DNA of 64,000 bases from an uncultured Oscillospiraceae bacterium (GTDB lineage Bacteria > Bacillota > Clostridia > Oscillospirales > Acutalibacteraceae): NCBI GenBank assembly GCA_900546785.1, contig URED01000005.1, positions 1 to 64,000 of the forward strand. Reading direction: 5' to 3'. The position numbers and the translations under genes were made by a program. How positions within the stretch are numbered: the stretch's first letter is position 1; the number at the start of each line of letters is the position of its first letter. Positions 38,192-46,443 of the stretch are shown here, one piece after another. The notes beneath the pieces were generated by a model. That model did no database searches and was not told the origin of the DNA. It saw only the letters and a program-made list of their open reading frames with translations.

Positions 38192-38885
38192 TTTTACGCA
38201 GGCTCCTTTCCATCAGCTTGATAAGCATGGAGATGATCAACACAAGCACGATATAGATAGCCGCCATAACGAGATACGGCACCATGAATTCATAGTTGTT
38301 GGAGCCGATCCTGTTGAAAGCAACATAAAGATCCATTGCGCCAACGAAGCTTACAACAGAGGTTTCCTTGATAAGCGAGATGAATTCATTGCCCAGGGTC
38401 GGCAGTATGTTCTTTACAGCCTGCGGAATAACGATCTTCATCATCGTAGTGCCGTAGCTGAGGCCTACCGAACGGCCGCCCTCCATCTGCCCGGGATCTA
38501 CGGAGAGGATACCGGCGCGCATGATCTCAGAAACATAGGCGCCCGAGTTCATGCCGAACACCACGAAGGAGACCGTGACGGGATCCAGGCGGACGCCCAT
38601 GATGGGCATAAGCACATAATAAAAGACAAGCAGCTGAACTACCATGGGCGTTCCGCGGAAAAGAGACACGTAGAAGCTGCAAAGCTTATCGAGCACTCTG
38701 ATAACGGGGTTCGTTTTAGGCACAACCTTTACGGTGGCGATAAGCGTGCCGAGAACGATGCCGATAATAAGGCCGAGCACGGCTATGATCAGCGTATTCT
38801 TTAAACCGGTCAGCACCTGATTGTAGCCGCCGTTATCAATAAAAGTGGTTAAAAAAACATCTATTTTTTTATCAAAATTCTGCAT
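38175..38885 (-). CDS. Polar amino acid ABC transporter permease
   Basis: 236 residues, about five membrane helices. The HisM/GlnP-type features are [35 protein letters not shown] and the EAA loop [20 protein letters not shown]. Overlaps the ATPase gene by 17 nt, so translation is coupled. Confidence 0.95.
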   Translation of the reverse strand: MQNFDKKIDVFLTTFIDNGGYNQVLTGLKNTLIIAVLGLIIGIVLGTLIATVKVVPKTNPVIRVLDKLCSFYVSLFRGTPMVVQLLVFYYVLMPIMGVRLDPVTVSFVVFGMNSGAYVSEIMRAGILSVDPGQMEGGRSVGLSYGTTMMKIVIPQAVKNILPTLGNEFISLIKETSVVSFVGAMDLYVAFNRIGSNNYEFMVPYLVMAAIYIVLVLIISMLIKLMERSLRKSDKSM

Positions 38886-38905
38886 TATGATTTTCCTTTA
38901 TATTT

Positions 38906-38994
38906 AAGTTGCCGGGAGTCAAACACAATATGGTTTTAAACGGCTGATACCCGGCAACTTAAAACAGCCTCACCCGTTGCAGAACGGGCGAGGT
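38906..38994 (-). terminator. Two hairpins between binding-protein and permease genes
   Basis: First hairpin GCCTC(A)CCCGTT / AACGGG(C)GAGG at 38967-38993, then a long stem AAGTTGCCGGG / CCCGGCAACTT at 38906-38960 (33-nt loop). The T-runs are short (TGTTTT), suggesting partial termination and higher expression of the binding protein than of the membrane parts. Confidence 0.55.
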
Positions 38995-39018
38995 CGTTTA
39001 AATCAGATATTCCGCTTA

Positions 39019-39906
39019 TCAGTTTACGGCATTAATGGAGGAAACGATAGCCTCTGCCGGAGCGGCGTCGATAATAACGTAATCAACATTGCCGTTGATA
39101 AGGTCGTTTACCGCAAGCGAACCGCTCTGATAGCCAACGAACTGAGCCTGAAGGCCTGCAAATCCAAGATCCTCGCTGCCCTGTACATAGGACTGACCTG
39201 TTGTACCGTTCTGACCGCCGATCTTTACCGAAGAATCCAAGCCGTTAAGAATAGCGTCTACCGAAGCTTTGTCTGTGCAGGCGTCGAATGTGGTGTCGTC
39301 GCCCCTGACGATGAGCTTCTGAGAAGCTTCATAATAAGATTCCGTGAAATCAACCTGCTGCGCCCTTTCCTCTGAAACAGTAAGACCTGCCATAGCGATA
39401 TCGCACTGCTGCTGCTGAACGGAAAGAACAACGGCGTCAAAGTTCATATCCTGAATAACGAGTTCCTTACCGAGACGGTCTGCAAGGAGCTGCGCGATCT
39501 CCATATCAATGCCATAGAAAGTATCGCCGCTCTTGTATTCAAAAGGTTCAAATTCCGCATTCGTTGCAACAACGAGCTGATCCTTTGAGGTATCAAGCGC
39601 CGCAGAGGTAACGCCTACGGGAGTGCCGCCGCCGAAATAACGGTTGCAGATTTCATCCAGCGTGCCGTCTGCCTTGATCTCGGCAATAAGGGCGTTTGCC
39701 TCTTCCATAAGTTCGGGCTGATTCTTGTCCACACCGAAAGCATATTCCTCATCGGAAAGGTTGATGTCAATTACCTTTACCGCCTGTGTATCAGCACCGC
39801 CGTTTGTGTTGCTTGCATCATCCGTTGAGTCTGAGCAGGCTGCGAAAGAAACAGCTACAACCGCTACGGCAAGAAGCACGGACATGATCTTAAGTACTTT
39901 TTTCAT
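39019..39906 (-). CDS. Amino-acid ABC transporter binding lipoprotein, apparently circularly permuted
   Basis: 295 residues. The N-terminal signal ends in a lipobox SFAAC (Cys24). The SBP_bac_3 fold is present in altered order: the segment normally at the C terminus (DEEYAFGVDKNQPEL...DGTLDEICNRYFG, about 52-92) comes first; the usual N terminus starts at about 110 (QLVVATNAEFEPFEYKSGD), and the protein ends at VDYVIIDAAPAEAIVSSI, where that missing segment would normally follow. Ligand residues such as AGLTVSEERAQQVDFTESYY are kept, so it should bind a polar amino acid. Start ATG 39906 is preferred over 39909 for its 8-nt spacing from AAGGAG. Confidence 0.9.
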   Translation of the reverse strand: MKKVLKIMSVLLAVAVVAVSFAACSDSTDDASNTNGGADTQAVKVIDINLSDEEYAFGVDKNQPELMEEANALIAEIKADGTLDEICNRYFGGGTPVGVTSAALDTSKDQLVVATNAEFEPFEYKSGDTFYGIDMEIAQLLADRLGKELVIQDMNFDAVVLSVQQQQCDIAMAGLTVSEERAQQVDFTESYYEASQKLIVRGDDTTFDACTDKASVDAILNGLDSSVKIGGQNGTTGQSYVQGSEDLGFAGLQAQFVGYQSGSLAVNDLINGNVDYVIIDAAPAEAIVSSINAVN

Positions 39907-39928
39907 CATTTCTTCTCCTTTTAGTAAA

Positions 39929-39989
39929 ATAACCTCTCGAAATAATGACCAAATCAAAGATTTGGATTATTTCGGAGAACATTGTACCA
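39929..39989. repeat. Leader palindrome repeat, copy 1
   Basis: ATAACCTCTCGAAATAAT followed by CCAAATC-AAA-GATTTGG and ATTATTTCGGAGAACATTGTA. The arms CGAAATAAT / ATTATTTCG (39938-39946, 39966-39974) and CCAAATC / GATTTGG form one long hairpin in the leader of the binding-protein gene. A second copy lies exactly 100 bp away. Confidence 0.85.
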
Positions 39990-40028
39990 CACGTCCGGCG
40001 ACAATTCTTGCCTTACGCTTGCGGTATA

Positions 40029-40089
40029 ATAACCTCTCGAAATAATACCCAAATCGAAGATTCGGATTATTTCGGAGAACATTGTATCA
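40029..40089. repeat. Leader palindrome repeat, copy 2
   Basis: Same unit as at 39929-39989, shifted by exactly 100 bp. One arm differs (GATTCGG), which in minus-strand RNA gives a G-U pair and keeps the hairpin. GGTATAAT also recurs at 40023-40030 and 40121-40128, so the duplicated block is nearly the full 100 bp. Confidence 0.85.
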
Positions 40090-40136
40090 TCCCGGCTCGC
40101 ACTTGCGCGCTCGCCGACATGGTATAATGATTAATA

Positions 40137-40165
40137 ATTCTACTACAAAATGAATAAAAATGCAA
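40137..40165 (-). promoter_or_regulatory. sigma-A promoter of the amino-acid transporter operon
   Basis: Minus strand TTGCAT (40165-40160), 17-bp spacer, TAGAAT (40142-40137). The predicted leader of about 225 nt contains both palindromic repeats. Confidence 0.65.
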
Positions 40166-40179
40166 GATAATATTATCTA

Positions 40180-40208
40180 TTGATTGATTTTTAAAATAAT
40201 GCTATAGT
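40180..40208 (+). promoter_or_regulatory. sigma-A promoter of the GNAT gene
   Basis: TTGATT (40180-40185), 17-bp spacer, TATAGT (40203-40208), about 25 bp before the ATG and divergent from the transporter promoter. Confidence 0.6.
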
Positions 40209-40232
40209 TAGAGTATTAAAAAAAGGTGTGAT

Positions 40233-40655
40233 ATGATGGAAGAAATAAAGCTTTTCACGCAGCTGCCCGAGGAAGCAATGCGCATCAGAAAAAACGTTTT
40301 TGTTGAAGAACAGGGCTTTCATGACGAATTTGACGAAACAGATACAAACAGCCTGCACGCCGTTCTTTTTTCGGACGGCAAAGCCGTGGGCACGGCAAGA
40401 ATGTTTACCGAAAACAGCGGTAAAAGCTACCATATTGGAAGAATGGCTGTTATTAAGGAATACAGAAAACACGGATGCGGAAGAAAAATCATGGACGCGC
40501 TGCTTGCAAAGGCAAAAGAGCTTGGCGCCGAAAGCTGCGAGCTTTCCGCGCAGTGCAGGGCAAGAGGGTTTTATGAAACACTGGGCTTTGAGGCGAGCGG
40601 CGACGTATATCTGGACGAACACTGCCCGCACATCTATATGCGTAAAACGCTTTAA
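40233..40655 (+). CDS. GNAT family N-acetyltransferase
   Basis: 140 residues, ElaA/YjcF-like. Motif A for acetyl-CoA is IGRMAVIKEYRKHGCGRKIM (about 69-88), with RKNVFVEEQGF near the N terminus and CRARGFYETLGFEASGDVY at the end. AAAAAAGGTGTG precedes two adjacent ATG codons (40233 and 40236). Substrate unknown. Confidence 0.9.
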   Translation: MMEEIKLFTQLPEEAMRIRKNVFVEEQGFHDEFDETDTNSLHAVLFSDGKAVGTARMFTENSGKSYHIGRMAVIKEYRKHGCGRKIMDALLAKAKELGAESCELSAQCRARGFYETLGFEASGDVYLDEHCPHIYMRKTL

Positions 40656-40704
40656 ATACAAAATACAGAAATCAAACCGCAACGCACGGGGGTTATGAGT
40701 TATT

Positions 40705-42093
40705 ATGAAGATCGATCTTAACGGTGCAGAAACAAGGCAGATCATAAAAGGCTACGGGGCTTCCGCCTGCTGGTGGAGCCAGAATGTTGCCGAAGAAAAA
40801 ACGGCAAAGGAGCTGTGCGCGCTGCTATACGGCAAGGACGGGCTTGGGCTTAGCATATACAGATACAATCTTGGCGCAGGCTGGGACGAGGAAAACTGCC
40901 GCGTTTCCGACCCATGGCGCCGCTGCGAATCCTTTTTTGTGCCGGACGACGGAGAGGACGCCGCCGGCGGAAAATATGATTTTACGCGAGATAAAAACGC
41001 CTACGCCTTTATGAAGCGCTGTGTTAAGGACGGCACTGCGGACACGGTAATACTGTTTGCCAACTCGCCCCACTACGCCTTTACCTCCAGCGGGCAGGCA
41101 AGCGGCAGCCTGATTCACCACACCTGCAATCTGCCGCTTTCAAACTATGAACGATACGCGGATTATTTTATGGATATAACGCAGCATTTTATTGAGGACG
41201 GAATACCCGTAAAATACATAAGCCCCATAAACGAGCCCCAGTGGAAATGGGGCGGAAAAACCGTTTGGCAGGAGGGGTGCCATTACGAGCCGGAAGAAGT
41301 TAAGCAGGTATTTCATATTTTTGCCGAAAAGCTTGAAGAGCGGAATTTAAACGGCGTTTACCTGTACGGCCCGGAGAGCGGAGAGATCGGCGGGCTGACC
41401 GGCGAATACCTTCGCCTGTTCAAATCGGACAGGCTTATCATGAAGCATCTTGGCGTATTTGCGATACATTCATACCATGCGGACGAAGATTTAGCCATAC
41501 GCCGCGAATTCTATAGAAACACGGTTTTGCGCAACAAAGATATCCGCTTTGATATGAGCGAGTGGTGCGAGCTCCCCTGCGTGCACGACATCAACAGTAT
41601 GGAAAGCGCGCTCATTGCGGCACGTGTTATCGGGCGTGATCTGTGTGATCTCGGCGCGCAGAGCTGGACGGCTTGGGTCGCCGTGAATCAGATAGCCGAT
41701 CTGCGGGGAGACGGACTGGATTACTCCGACGGTCTGCTGAGCGCCAGCGGCGGATTTTCCCATTACAGGATATGCAAGAGATATTATGCGCTTAAACATT
41801 TTACAAAATTTGCGCCCGCAGGCAGCACGGTCTTGGGCGAAAGCAAAAACGGAAACGCACTGCGCGTATTTTTATTCCAAGCGCCGGACGGCTGCAAAAC
41901 GATGATTGCCGTTAACGAGGGACAAAGCACCGCGCTTGAAATCGGCGGAGAATATAAAACGGCGGATATTGCGGTTACCGATTCTCAAAACGATTTTGCG
42001 TACACATGCGGGGCGGGATTTGACGGCAGTATCACGCTTAAGGCAAGATCGATAACTTCGCTCAGATTTTACGGAGAAGAAAATGGAGATTGA
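40705..42093 (+). CDS. GH30-family glycoside hydrolase, intracellular
   Basis: 462 residues. The (beta/alpha)8 barrel begins near residue 15 (IKGYGASACWWSQNV), with the catalytic acid/base Glu in SPINEPQW (about 176) and the nucleophile Glu in DMSEWCELP (about 285); a beta-sandwich follows from about 370. Family members cleave beta-1,6-glucan/galactan, xylan or glucosylceramide; the specificity here is unknown. No signal peptide, so it should act on imported oligosaccharides. Overlaps trmO by 11 nt at its end. Confidence 0.85.
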   Translation: MKIDLNGAETRQIIKGYGASACWWSQNVAEEKTAKELCALLYGKDGLGLSIYRYNLGAGWDEENCRVSDPWRRCESFFVPDDGEDAAGGKYDFTRDKNAYAFMKRCVKDGTADTVILFANSPHYAFTSSGQASGSLIHHTCNLPLSNYERYADYFMDITQHFIEDGIPVKYISPINEPQWKWGGKTVWQEGCHYEPEEVKQVFHIFAEKLEERNLNGVYLYGPESGEIGGLTGEYLRLFKSDRLIMKHLGVFAIHSYHADEDLAIRREFYRNTVLRNKDIRFDMSEWCELPCVHDINSMESALIAARVIGRDLCDLGAQSWTAWVAVNQIADLRGDGLDYSDGLLSASGGFSHYRICKRYYALKHFTKFAPAGSTVLGESKNGNALRVFLFQAPDGCKTMIAVNEGQSTALEIGGEYKTADIAVTDSQNDFAYTCGAGFDGSITLKARSITSLRFYGEENGD

Positions 42094-42766
42094 ACCGATT
42101 GGAATCATAAAGACGGATTTTGACCAAAAATTCGGCATACCGCGCCAGAGCGGCAGGATAGAAGAGCTGGAGGGAATCATAGAATTCCGCGAGTCTTACT
42201 GCACTTATGACCATTTTAAAGGGCTTGAGCAGTTTTCGCACATATGGGTGATATGGGGCTTTTCCGAAAATGAGCAAAAGAAAAAACACGCCACCGTGCG
42301 GCCGCCGAGGCTGGGCGGCAACACACGCATAGGCGTGTTTGCAAGCAGATCTCCTTTCAGGCCGAACAACCTGGCGCTTTCCTGCGTGGCGCTCAAAGAG
42401 ATACGGAAAACCGCCGGGCGCTGTTCGCTTGTTATAGGCGGCGCAGATATGCTGAGCGGCACTCCGGTATACGATATAAAACCGTATGTGGCGTACAGCG
42501 ACAGCGTACCGCACGCAAGCGGCGGCTTTGCAGAGGAAAACAAAGAATATTCACTTGCTGTACAATGCGATAAGGAAGTGCTTGAAAAGCTGCCGGAAAG
42601 CAAACGGACAGCACTGATGAAGCTCCTTGCCGACGACCCGCGGCCAGCATATCAGGATGACGAAAACAGGATCTACGGATTGTCCTATGCCGGCTACGAG
42701 ATAAAGTTCAGCGTAAAGGGAAACAATCTAAAGGTAATCGGCATATACGAAAAAACAAATCATTAA
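42083..42766 (+). CDS. trmO: tRNA (t6A37) N6-methyltransferase TrmO
   Basis: 227 residues of the TsaA/TrmO (UPF0066) family. MEIEPIGIIKTDFDQKFGIPRQ start, LEQFSHIWVIWGFS, and ARVRPPRLGG-like TVRPPRLGGNTRIGVFASRSPFRPN (the SAM-binding signature, shown in part) then SGTPVYDIKPYV. It methylates t6A37 in tRNA-Thr. ATG 42083 lies inside the end of the GH30 gene, with GGAGAAGAA upstream. Confidence 0.93.
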   Translation: MEIEPIGIIKTDFDQKFGIPRQSGRIEELEGIIEFRESYCTYDHFKGLEQFSHIWVIWGFSENEQKKKHATVRPPRLGGNTRIGVFASRSPFRPNNLALSCVALKEIRKTAGRCSLVIGGADMLSGTPVYDIKPYVAYSDSVPHASGGFAEENKEYSLAVQCDKEVLEKLPESKRTALMKLLADDPRPAYQDDENRIYGLSYAGYEIKFSVKGNNLKVIGIYEKTNH

Positions 42767-42773
42767 AATCTGC

Positions 42774-42805
42774 AAAAAAACAAGCTGCCGGGAGACCGAC
42801 AGCTT
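42774..42805 (-). terminator. Ferredoxin gene terminator
   Basis: Minus strand AAGCTG(T)CGG TCTC CCG(G)CAGCTT hairpin then GTTTTTTT (A residues at 42774-42780). It also lies between the convergent trmO and ferredoxin genes. Confidence 0.8.
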
Positions 42806-42829
42806 TCATTTTATGTAAATCTGCAAATC

Positions 42830-43003
42830 TTACTCATCAAGAGCAGGAGCGCCGACAGGGCAAACGTTTGCGCATGAGCCGCATTCGATACAGGTATCTG
42901 CGTCAATCTCAAACTTACCGTCACCCTCTGAAATAGCGTTTACAGGACATTCAGCCGCGCAAGCGCCGCAAGAAATGCAATCATCTGAAATCTTATATGC
43001 CAT
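42830..43003 (-). CDS. 2[4Fe-4S] ferredoxin
   Basis: 57 residues: MAYKISDDCISCGACAAECP then VNAISEGDGKFEIDADTC and IECGSCANVCPVGAPALDE. Two CxxCxxCxxxCP clusters, so two [4Fe-4S] centres of the clostridial type; a low-potential electron carrier for anaerobic metabolism. AGGAGGTG precedes the ATG. Monocistronic by promoter and terminator. Confidence 0.97.
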   Translation of the reverse strand: MAYKISDDCISCGACAAECPVNAISEGDGKFEIDADTCIECGSCANVCPVGAPALDE

Positions 43004-43024
43004 TTAGATACACCTCCTATAAAT

Positions 43025-43048
43025 AATTGAAAGTTACCTCTTTCAATT
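43025..43048. promoter_or_regulatory. Perfect palindrome at the ferredoxin transcript start
   Basis: AATTGAAAG-TTACCT-CTTTCAATT, a 9-bp perfect inverted repeat between the -10 and the ribosome-binding site. It is either an operator or a 5'-terminal mRNA-stabilising hairpin. Confidence 0.6.
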
Positions 43049-43051
43049 ACT

Positions 43052-43079
43052 AATATAACACAAAAAAAGTATTTTGCAA
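43052..43079 (-). promoter_or_regulatory. sigma-A promoter of the ferredoxin gene
   Basis: Minus strand TTGCAA (43079-43074), 16-bp spacer, TATATT (43057-43052). Confidence 0.6.
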
Positions 43080-43111
43080 GTGGTAAATGAAGTTAGTACA
43101 GGCTAATTTTT

Positions 43112-43990
43112 TCAGCTCTCGTCACCGGTTTTGGATTTTGCAGTATTCTTTTTAGGATCACCGCGGCGGGAGCCTGACGGGGAAACAACAACGCATTCTT
43201 CCCTGTTGACGATCACGGGGGCTGCGCCCTCTACAGAGCTGTCCAGCATAACCTTGAGCTTGCCTGTGATCAGCGAATAATCCACAACCGTTCCCCTGCC
43301 CTCCTTACAGTCTACGATGCTGCCGCGGCGCGGGGTGATCTTTTCAAGATAATCATACGAATTCTGCTCATATTGCAGGCAGCACATGAGTCTGCCGCAG
43401 CTGCCGCTTATCTTGCCGGGAGAAAGGCTGATTCCCTGTGATTTCGCCATTTTTATGGAAACGGAATGAAAATCCTTTAAAAAAGTGGAACAGCAAAACG
43501 GCCTGCCGCATATACCGAGCCCGCCGATCATTTTAGCCTCGTCACGCACACCGATCTGCCTTAATTCTATCCGTGTGCGGAACGTGGCGGCAAGGTCTTT
43601 GACAAGCTCTCTAAAATCCACTCTGCCGTCTGCAGTAAAATAGAAAGTGATCTTAGAACCGTCGAATGAATACTCCACCTCGGAAAGGCTCATATCCAGG
43701 CCATGCTCCTTGATCTTACGGCTGCATATCTCATAGGCTTCCTTTTCCTTAACCCTGTTGTTTTCAAGTGTTTCTATATCCTGCTTTGTGGCAACGCGCA
43801 AAACGGGCTTAAGCGGCGAAACGATAGCGTTTTCCTCGACCGTTTTATTACCGCTGACCGCCTTTGCGCATTCAACGCCCCTTGCGGTCTCAACAATAAC
43901 GTATTCGCCGGGGCTTATCTTATATTCGCCGGGCGAGAAATAATAGATCTTGCCCGAATCCTTAAAACGAACGGAAACTATATCTGTCAT
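43112..43990 (-). CDS. ricT: RicT/YaaT, PSP1-domain regulatory protein
   Basis: 292 residues. The PSP1 C-terminal domain covers about 60-145, and the Cys-rich pattern ICGRPFCCSTFLKDF and GSCGRLMCCLQYEQN is that of RicT, which with RicA and RicF carries Fe-S clusters and affects RNase Y activity, competence and sporulation in Bacillus. The last 30 residues are a charged Lys/Ser tail. Lies 16 bp after holB, as yaaT follows holB in Bacillus. Confidence 0.93.
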   Translation of the reverse strand: MTDIVSVRFKDSGKIYYFSPGEYKISPGEYVIVETARGVECAKAVSGNKTVEENAIVSPLKPVLRVATKQDIETLENNRVKEKEAYEICSRKIKEHGLDMSLSEVEYSFDGSKITFYFTADGRVDFRELVKDLAATFRTRIELRQIGVRDEAKMIGGLGICGRPFCCSTFLKDFHSVSIKMAKSQGISLSPGKISGSCGRLMCCLQYEQNSYDYLEKITPRRGSIVDCKEGRGTVVDYSLITGKLKVMLDSSVEGAAPVIVNREECVVVSPSGSRRGDPKKNTAKSKTGDES

Positions 43991-44006
43991 TGATTACACG
44001 ATCCTC

Positions 44007-44984
44007 CTATCTGCCGGCAGCTTCTCTGAGCGTGCAGCAGATCTTTGTTATAAGCAGCTGCTGATTGGCGTTTTTCAGCGCCATATCATACAGCGCCTCG
44101 CTGGCTTCAAAAAGCCCAAGCAGTTTTTTTCTGGTAAAACTGCGGCGCAACAGCTTAACGCTCTCCACCCTGCCGGAAAGCGCCTCGCCGCCTGCAAGAG
44201 CGTCCCGAAAAACGGTTTTGAGCATAGCCAAAAGCGCGGCGGTATCCTGCCTGCTGGAAACGAGCGGACTCAGAGTCTTAAGCAGCTCATATTCGCTGCC
44301 GCCCGCAATGCCGCCGCAGACACCGTCTGCAAGGGCAAGCATCTCCTCAAATTTACCGCCGGCAAGGCTTTCAAGCGCCTTGCCTACGTTGCCGCCGAAT
44401 GTGAGCACGGCGCTGCGCGCCTCTTCAAAAGATACATCGCTGTTTTGTGAAACGACGATCTGCGCCCCCTCCTCCGGCGAAACGCCCTGAACACTTACAC
44501 ACACCACGCGGGACAGTATAGTCTCCAGCATGGCGGATCTGTTTTGCGCCGTCAAAATAAACACCGCATAAGCAGGCGGCTCCTCTAAAATCTTTAGAAG
44601 CGCGTTTTGCGCCGCGTTATTCATACAATGGGCGTTTGCAAGGATATAGACCTTGTAATCTGCCTCATTCGGAATAACGGCGCAATCCTTTATGACGCTG
44701 CGCACCGTGCTGATATGAAAAGAATTTGCACTGCCGGGCGCGCAGTATTCATATATATCGGGATGAACGCCCTTCAGTGCCTTTACGCACTGCGAACAGG
44801 CGTAGCAGGGCTTATCCGCGCCCGAACGGCAGACAAGCGCACAGGCTATCTCGCGCGCAAGCGTTTTCTTGCCCAGACCGTTCTCCCCCTCTATCAAGAT
44901 TGCATGCGGCAGCCTGGAAGACGCAAAAAGAGCGGAGATGCGCCGTTTCACATTTTCATTGCCTTTAAAATATGTAAAATTCAT
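44007..44984 (-). CDS. holB: DNA polymerase III delta' subunit
   Basis: 325 residues, AAA+ clamp-loader subunit. Walker A EGENGLGKKTLAREI (about 32-46), zinc-ligand Cys in CRSGADKPCYACSQC, and the sensor region YILANAHCMNNAAQNALLKI with LEEPPAYAVFILTA. Loads the beta clamp. Sits between the c-di-AMP receptor gene and ricT. Confidence 0.93.
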   Translation of the reverse strand: MNFTYFKGNENVKRRISALFASSRLPHAILIEGENGLGKKTLAREIACALVCRSGADKPCYACSQCVKALKGVHPDIYEYCAPGSANSFHISTVRSVIKDCAVIPNEADYKVYILANAHCMNNAAQNALLKILEEPPAYAVFILTAQNRSAMLETILSRVVCVSVQGVSPEEGAQIVVSQNSDVSFEEARSAVLTFGGNVGKALESLAGGKFEEMLALADGVCGGIAGGSEYELLKTLSPLVSSRQDTAALLAMLKTVFRDALAGGEALSGRVESVKLLRRSFTRKKLLGLFEASEALYDMALKNANQQLLITKICCTLREAAGR

Positions 44985-44986
44985 AT

Positions 44987-45310
44987 TTAAAACTTTTTAA
45001 ATTCCTCTACGTTTATAACAAAGGCGATACCGCCGAATTCCTCAACATCAACAGGCTGCTTTAAAAGCGTGCCTTTGAGCGTGCTCTGCACACCGTGCTG
45101 TTTTACGATACGCTTGGTTACGGAGCTCTGAAGAACATCAAAAGCCTCATCGACCTTACTGTCTTCAATACCTATAAACAGGCTTGTGTGGCCGCCCTCA
45201 AGGAACTGACCCATGGTTGAGATCTTTGTGGCGCGAAAGCCGGATTTGCTTAAATTCTCAAATACATTCTCAACATCCTTGTTGGAAACGATGGCAATTA
45301 TTAATTTCAT
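44987..45310 (-). CDS. darA: Cyclic-di-AMP receptor, PII-like
   Basis: 107 residues, matching DarA/PstA (YaaQ). MKLIIAIVSNKDVENVFENL start, GFRATKISTMGQFLEGGHTS (the nucleotide-binding T-loop region) and GGIAFVINVEEFKKF end. A PII-like trimer that binds c-di-AMP. ATG 45310 chosen: it matches the family and has GGAAGGG upstream; an earlier ATG at 45319 is too close to that site. Followed by holB after two bases; tmk and yaaR, usual neighbours, are absent. Confidence 0.93.
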   Translation of the reverse strand: MKLIIAIVSNKDVENVFENLSKSGFRATKISTMGQFLEGGHTSLFIGIEDSKVDEAFDVLQSSVTKRIVKQHGVQSTLKGTLLKQPVDVEEFGGIAFVINVEEFKKF

Positions 45311-45504
45311 AAAAATCATAACCCTTCCGCCCGCCGACAAAAACACACCGCGGCGCGGGCGTACCCGGTGCATGAGGAAAAATGAAAAGTATAAACTTCT
45401 TGTTCATTATAACGCAAAATAAACGCGAAATGTGGAGATTAAAATTAAATTAAAATAAAATTAACAAAACGGATAAATTTATTATCCTGAAAGTAATATT
45501 TTTT

Positions 45505-46443
45505 TTACAAAACAGAAGAAACGGCAACAATGACCGGCATGGTTACAACGGAAAGCACGCTTGACTGGGCGGCGATCTCCGAACCGAGGCCGGCGTCATT
45601 ATCATACTTTGCAGCATACATTGCGGTATTGGTAGCCGTTGGGGCGGAGGCGGAGACAGCCATGGCGGTCAGCAGATCGCCCGTGACGCCGCAGAGCCTG
45701 AAAAACAGAGTCATAACCACCGGTATAAAAACAAGCCTTAAAAATGAAACAAAATAAAGCTCTTTCTTTATAAAAAGATTTTTAAAATTCGCATTTGCAA
45801 GGAAGGTGCCGAAGATAATCATGGCAAGCGGCGAATTGATACTGCCCGCAAGCTGCATAGGATAATCAATAATATACGGCAGCTTTACCCTGAGCAGAAA
45901 GAGAGGGACGCCGATAAGAACGGATATTGAACCGGGATTCAAAAATATTTTTTTAATATTAATCTTTGCCTTTCTGCCGCTGATCTCATAAATTCCGTAA
46001 GTAAAGGCAAAAATATTGAACACGCCGATATAGACGGAGCAATAGAACATGCCCTCGTCACCAATCACGCTTTGGGCAAGCGGCAGGGCGAGAAACGCGG
46101 CGTTAGAAAACACGGTGCCGTAATGGAAAAGACCCTTTTCAAGCAGGCTTTTTCTTTTTCGGAATGTTAAAGCGGATATAGCGACCCCGAAAAGGTGCGT
46201 AGCCGCAGCGCAAAGAAACGCAACGAAAAGACCGCGCACATGTTCCTTTGAATATTCTATATTTGCAAAACTGCGAATAACGGCAATGGGCAGGATCAGA
46301 TTAAAAAGAAGATTGATAACGCGCTTTGCATCTTCACGTGTAAAGATGCCGCTTTTATCCGCCGCAAAGCCGACGCCGGCAATCAGATACAGTATAAGCA
46401 CCTGAACAGCGATGGTTTTCAGGTTTTCAAGAAACAAATTCAA
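45505..46443 (-). CDS. AEC-family transporter (auxin efflux carrier/malate permease-like)
   Basis: 312 residues, about ten membrane helices in two inverted halves of five. Typical stretches are NLLFNLILPIAVIRSFANI, FSNAAFLALPLAQSVIG, and SASAPTATNTAMYAAKY near the end. The family moves organic anions such as malate, malonate or auxin. Its start overlaps the upstream membrane protein stop by 4 nt (ATGA), which in turn overlaps the citrate synthase gene, so an organic-acid substrate is plausible. Confidence 0.88.
   Translation of the reverse strand: MNLFLENLKTIAVQVLILYLIAGVGFAADKSGIFTREDAKRVINLLFNLILPIAVIRSFANIEYSKEHVRGLFVAFLCAAATHLFGVAISALTFRKRKSLLEKGLFHYGTVFSNAAFLALPLAQSVIGDEGMFYCSVYIGVFNIFAFTYGIYEISGRKAKINIKKIFLNPGSISVLIGVPLFLLRVKLPYIIDYPMQLAGSINSPLAMIIFGTFLANANFKNLFIKKELYFVSFLRLVFIPVVMTLFFRLCGVTGDLLTAMAVSASAPTATNTAMYAAKYDNDAGLGSEIAAQSSVLSVVTMPVIVAVSSVL

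Noticed and set aside
39929..40089. Second CRISPR candidate (repeat spaced by 100 bp)
   Set aside because: Only two copies, strongly palindromic, and the part between is itself partly repeated; no cas genes are present.
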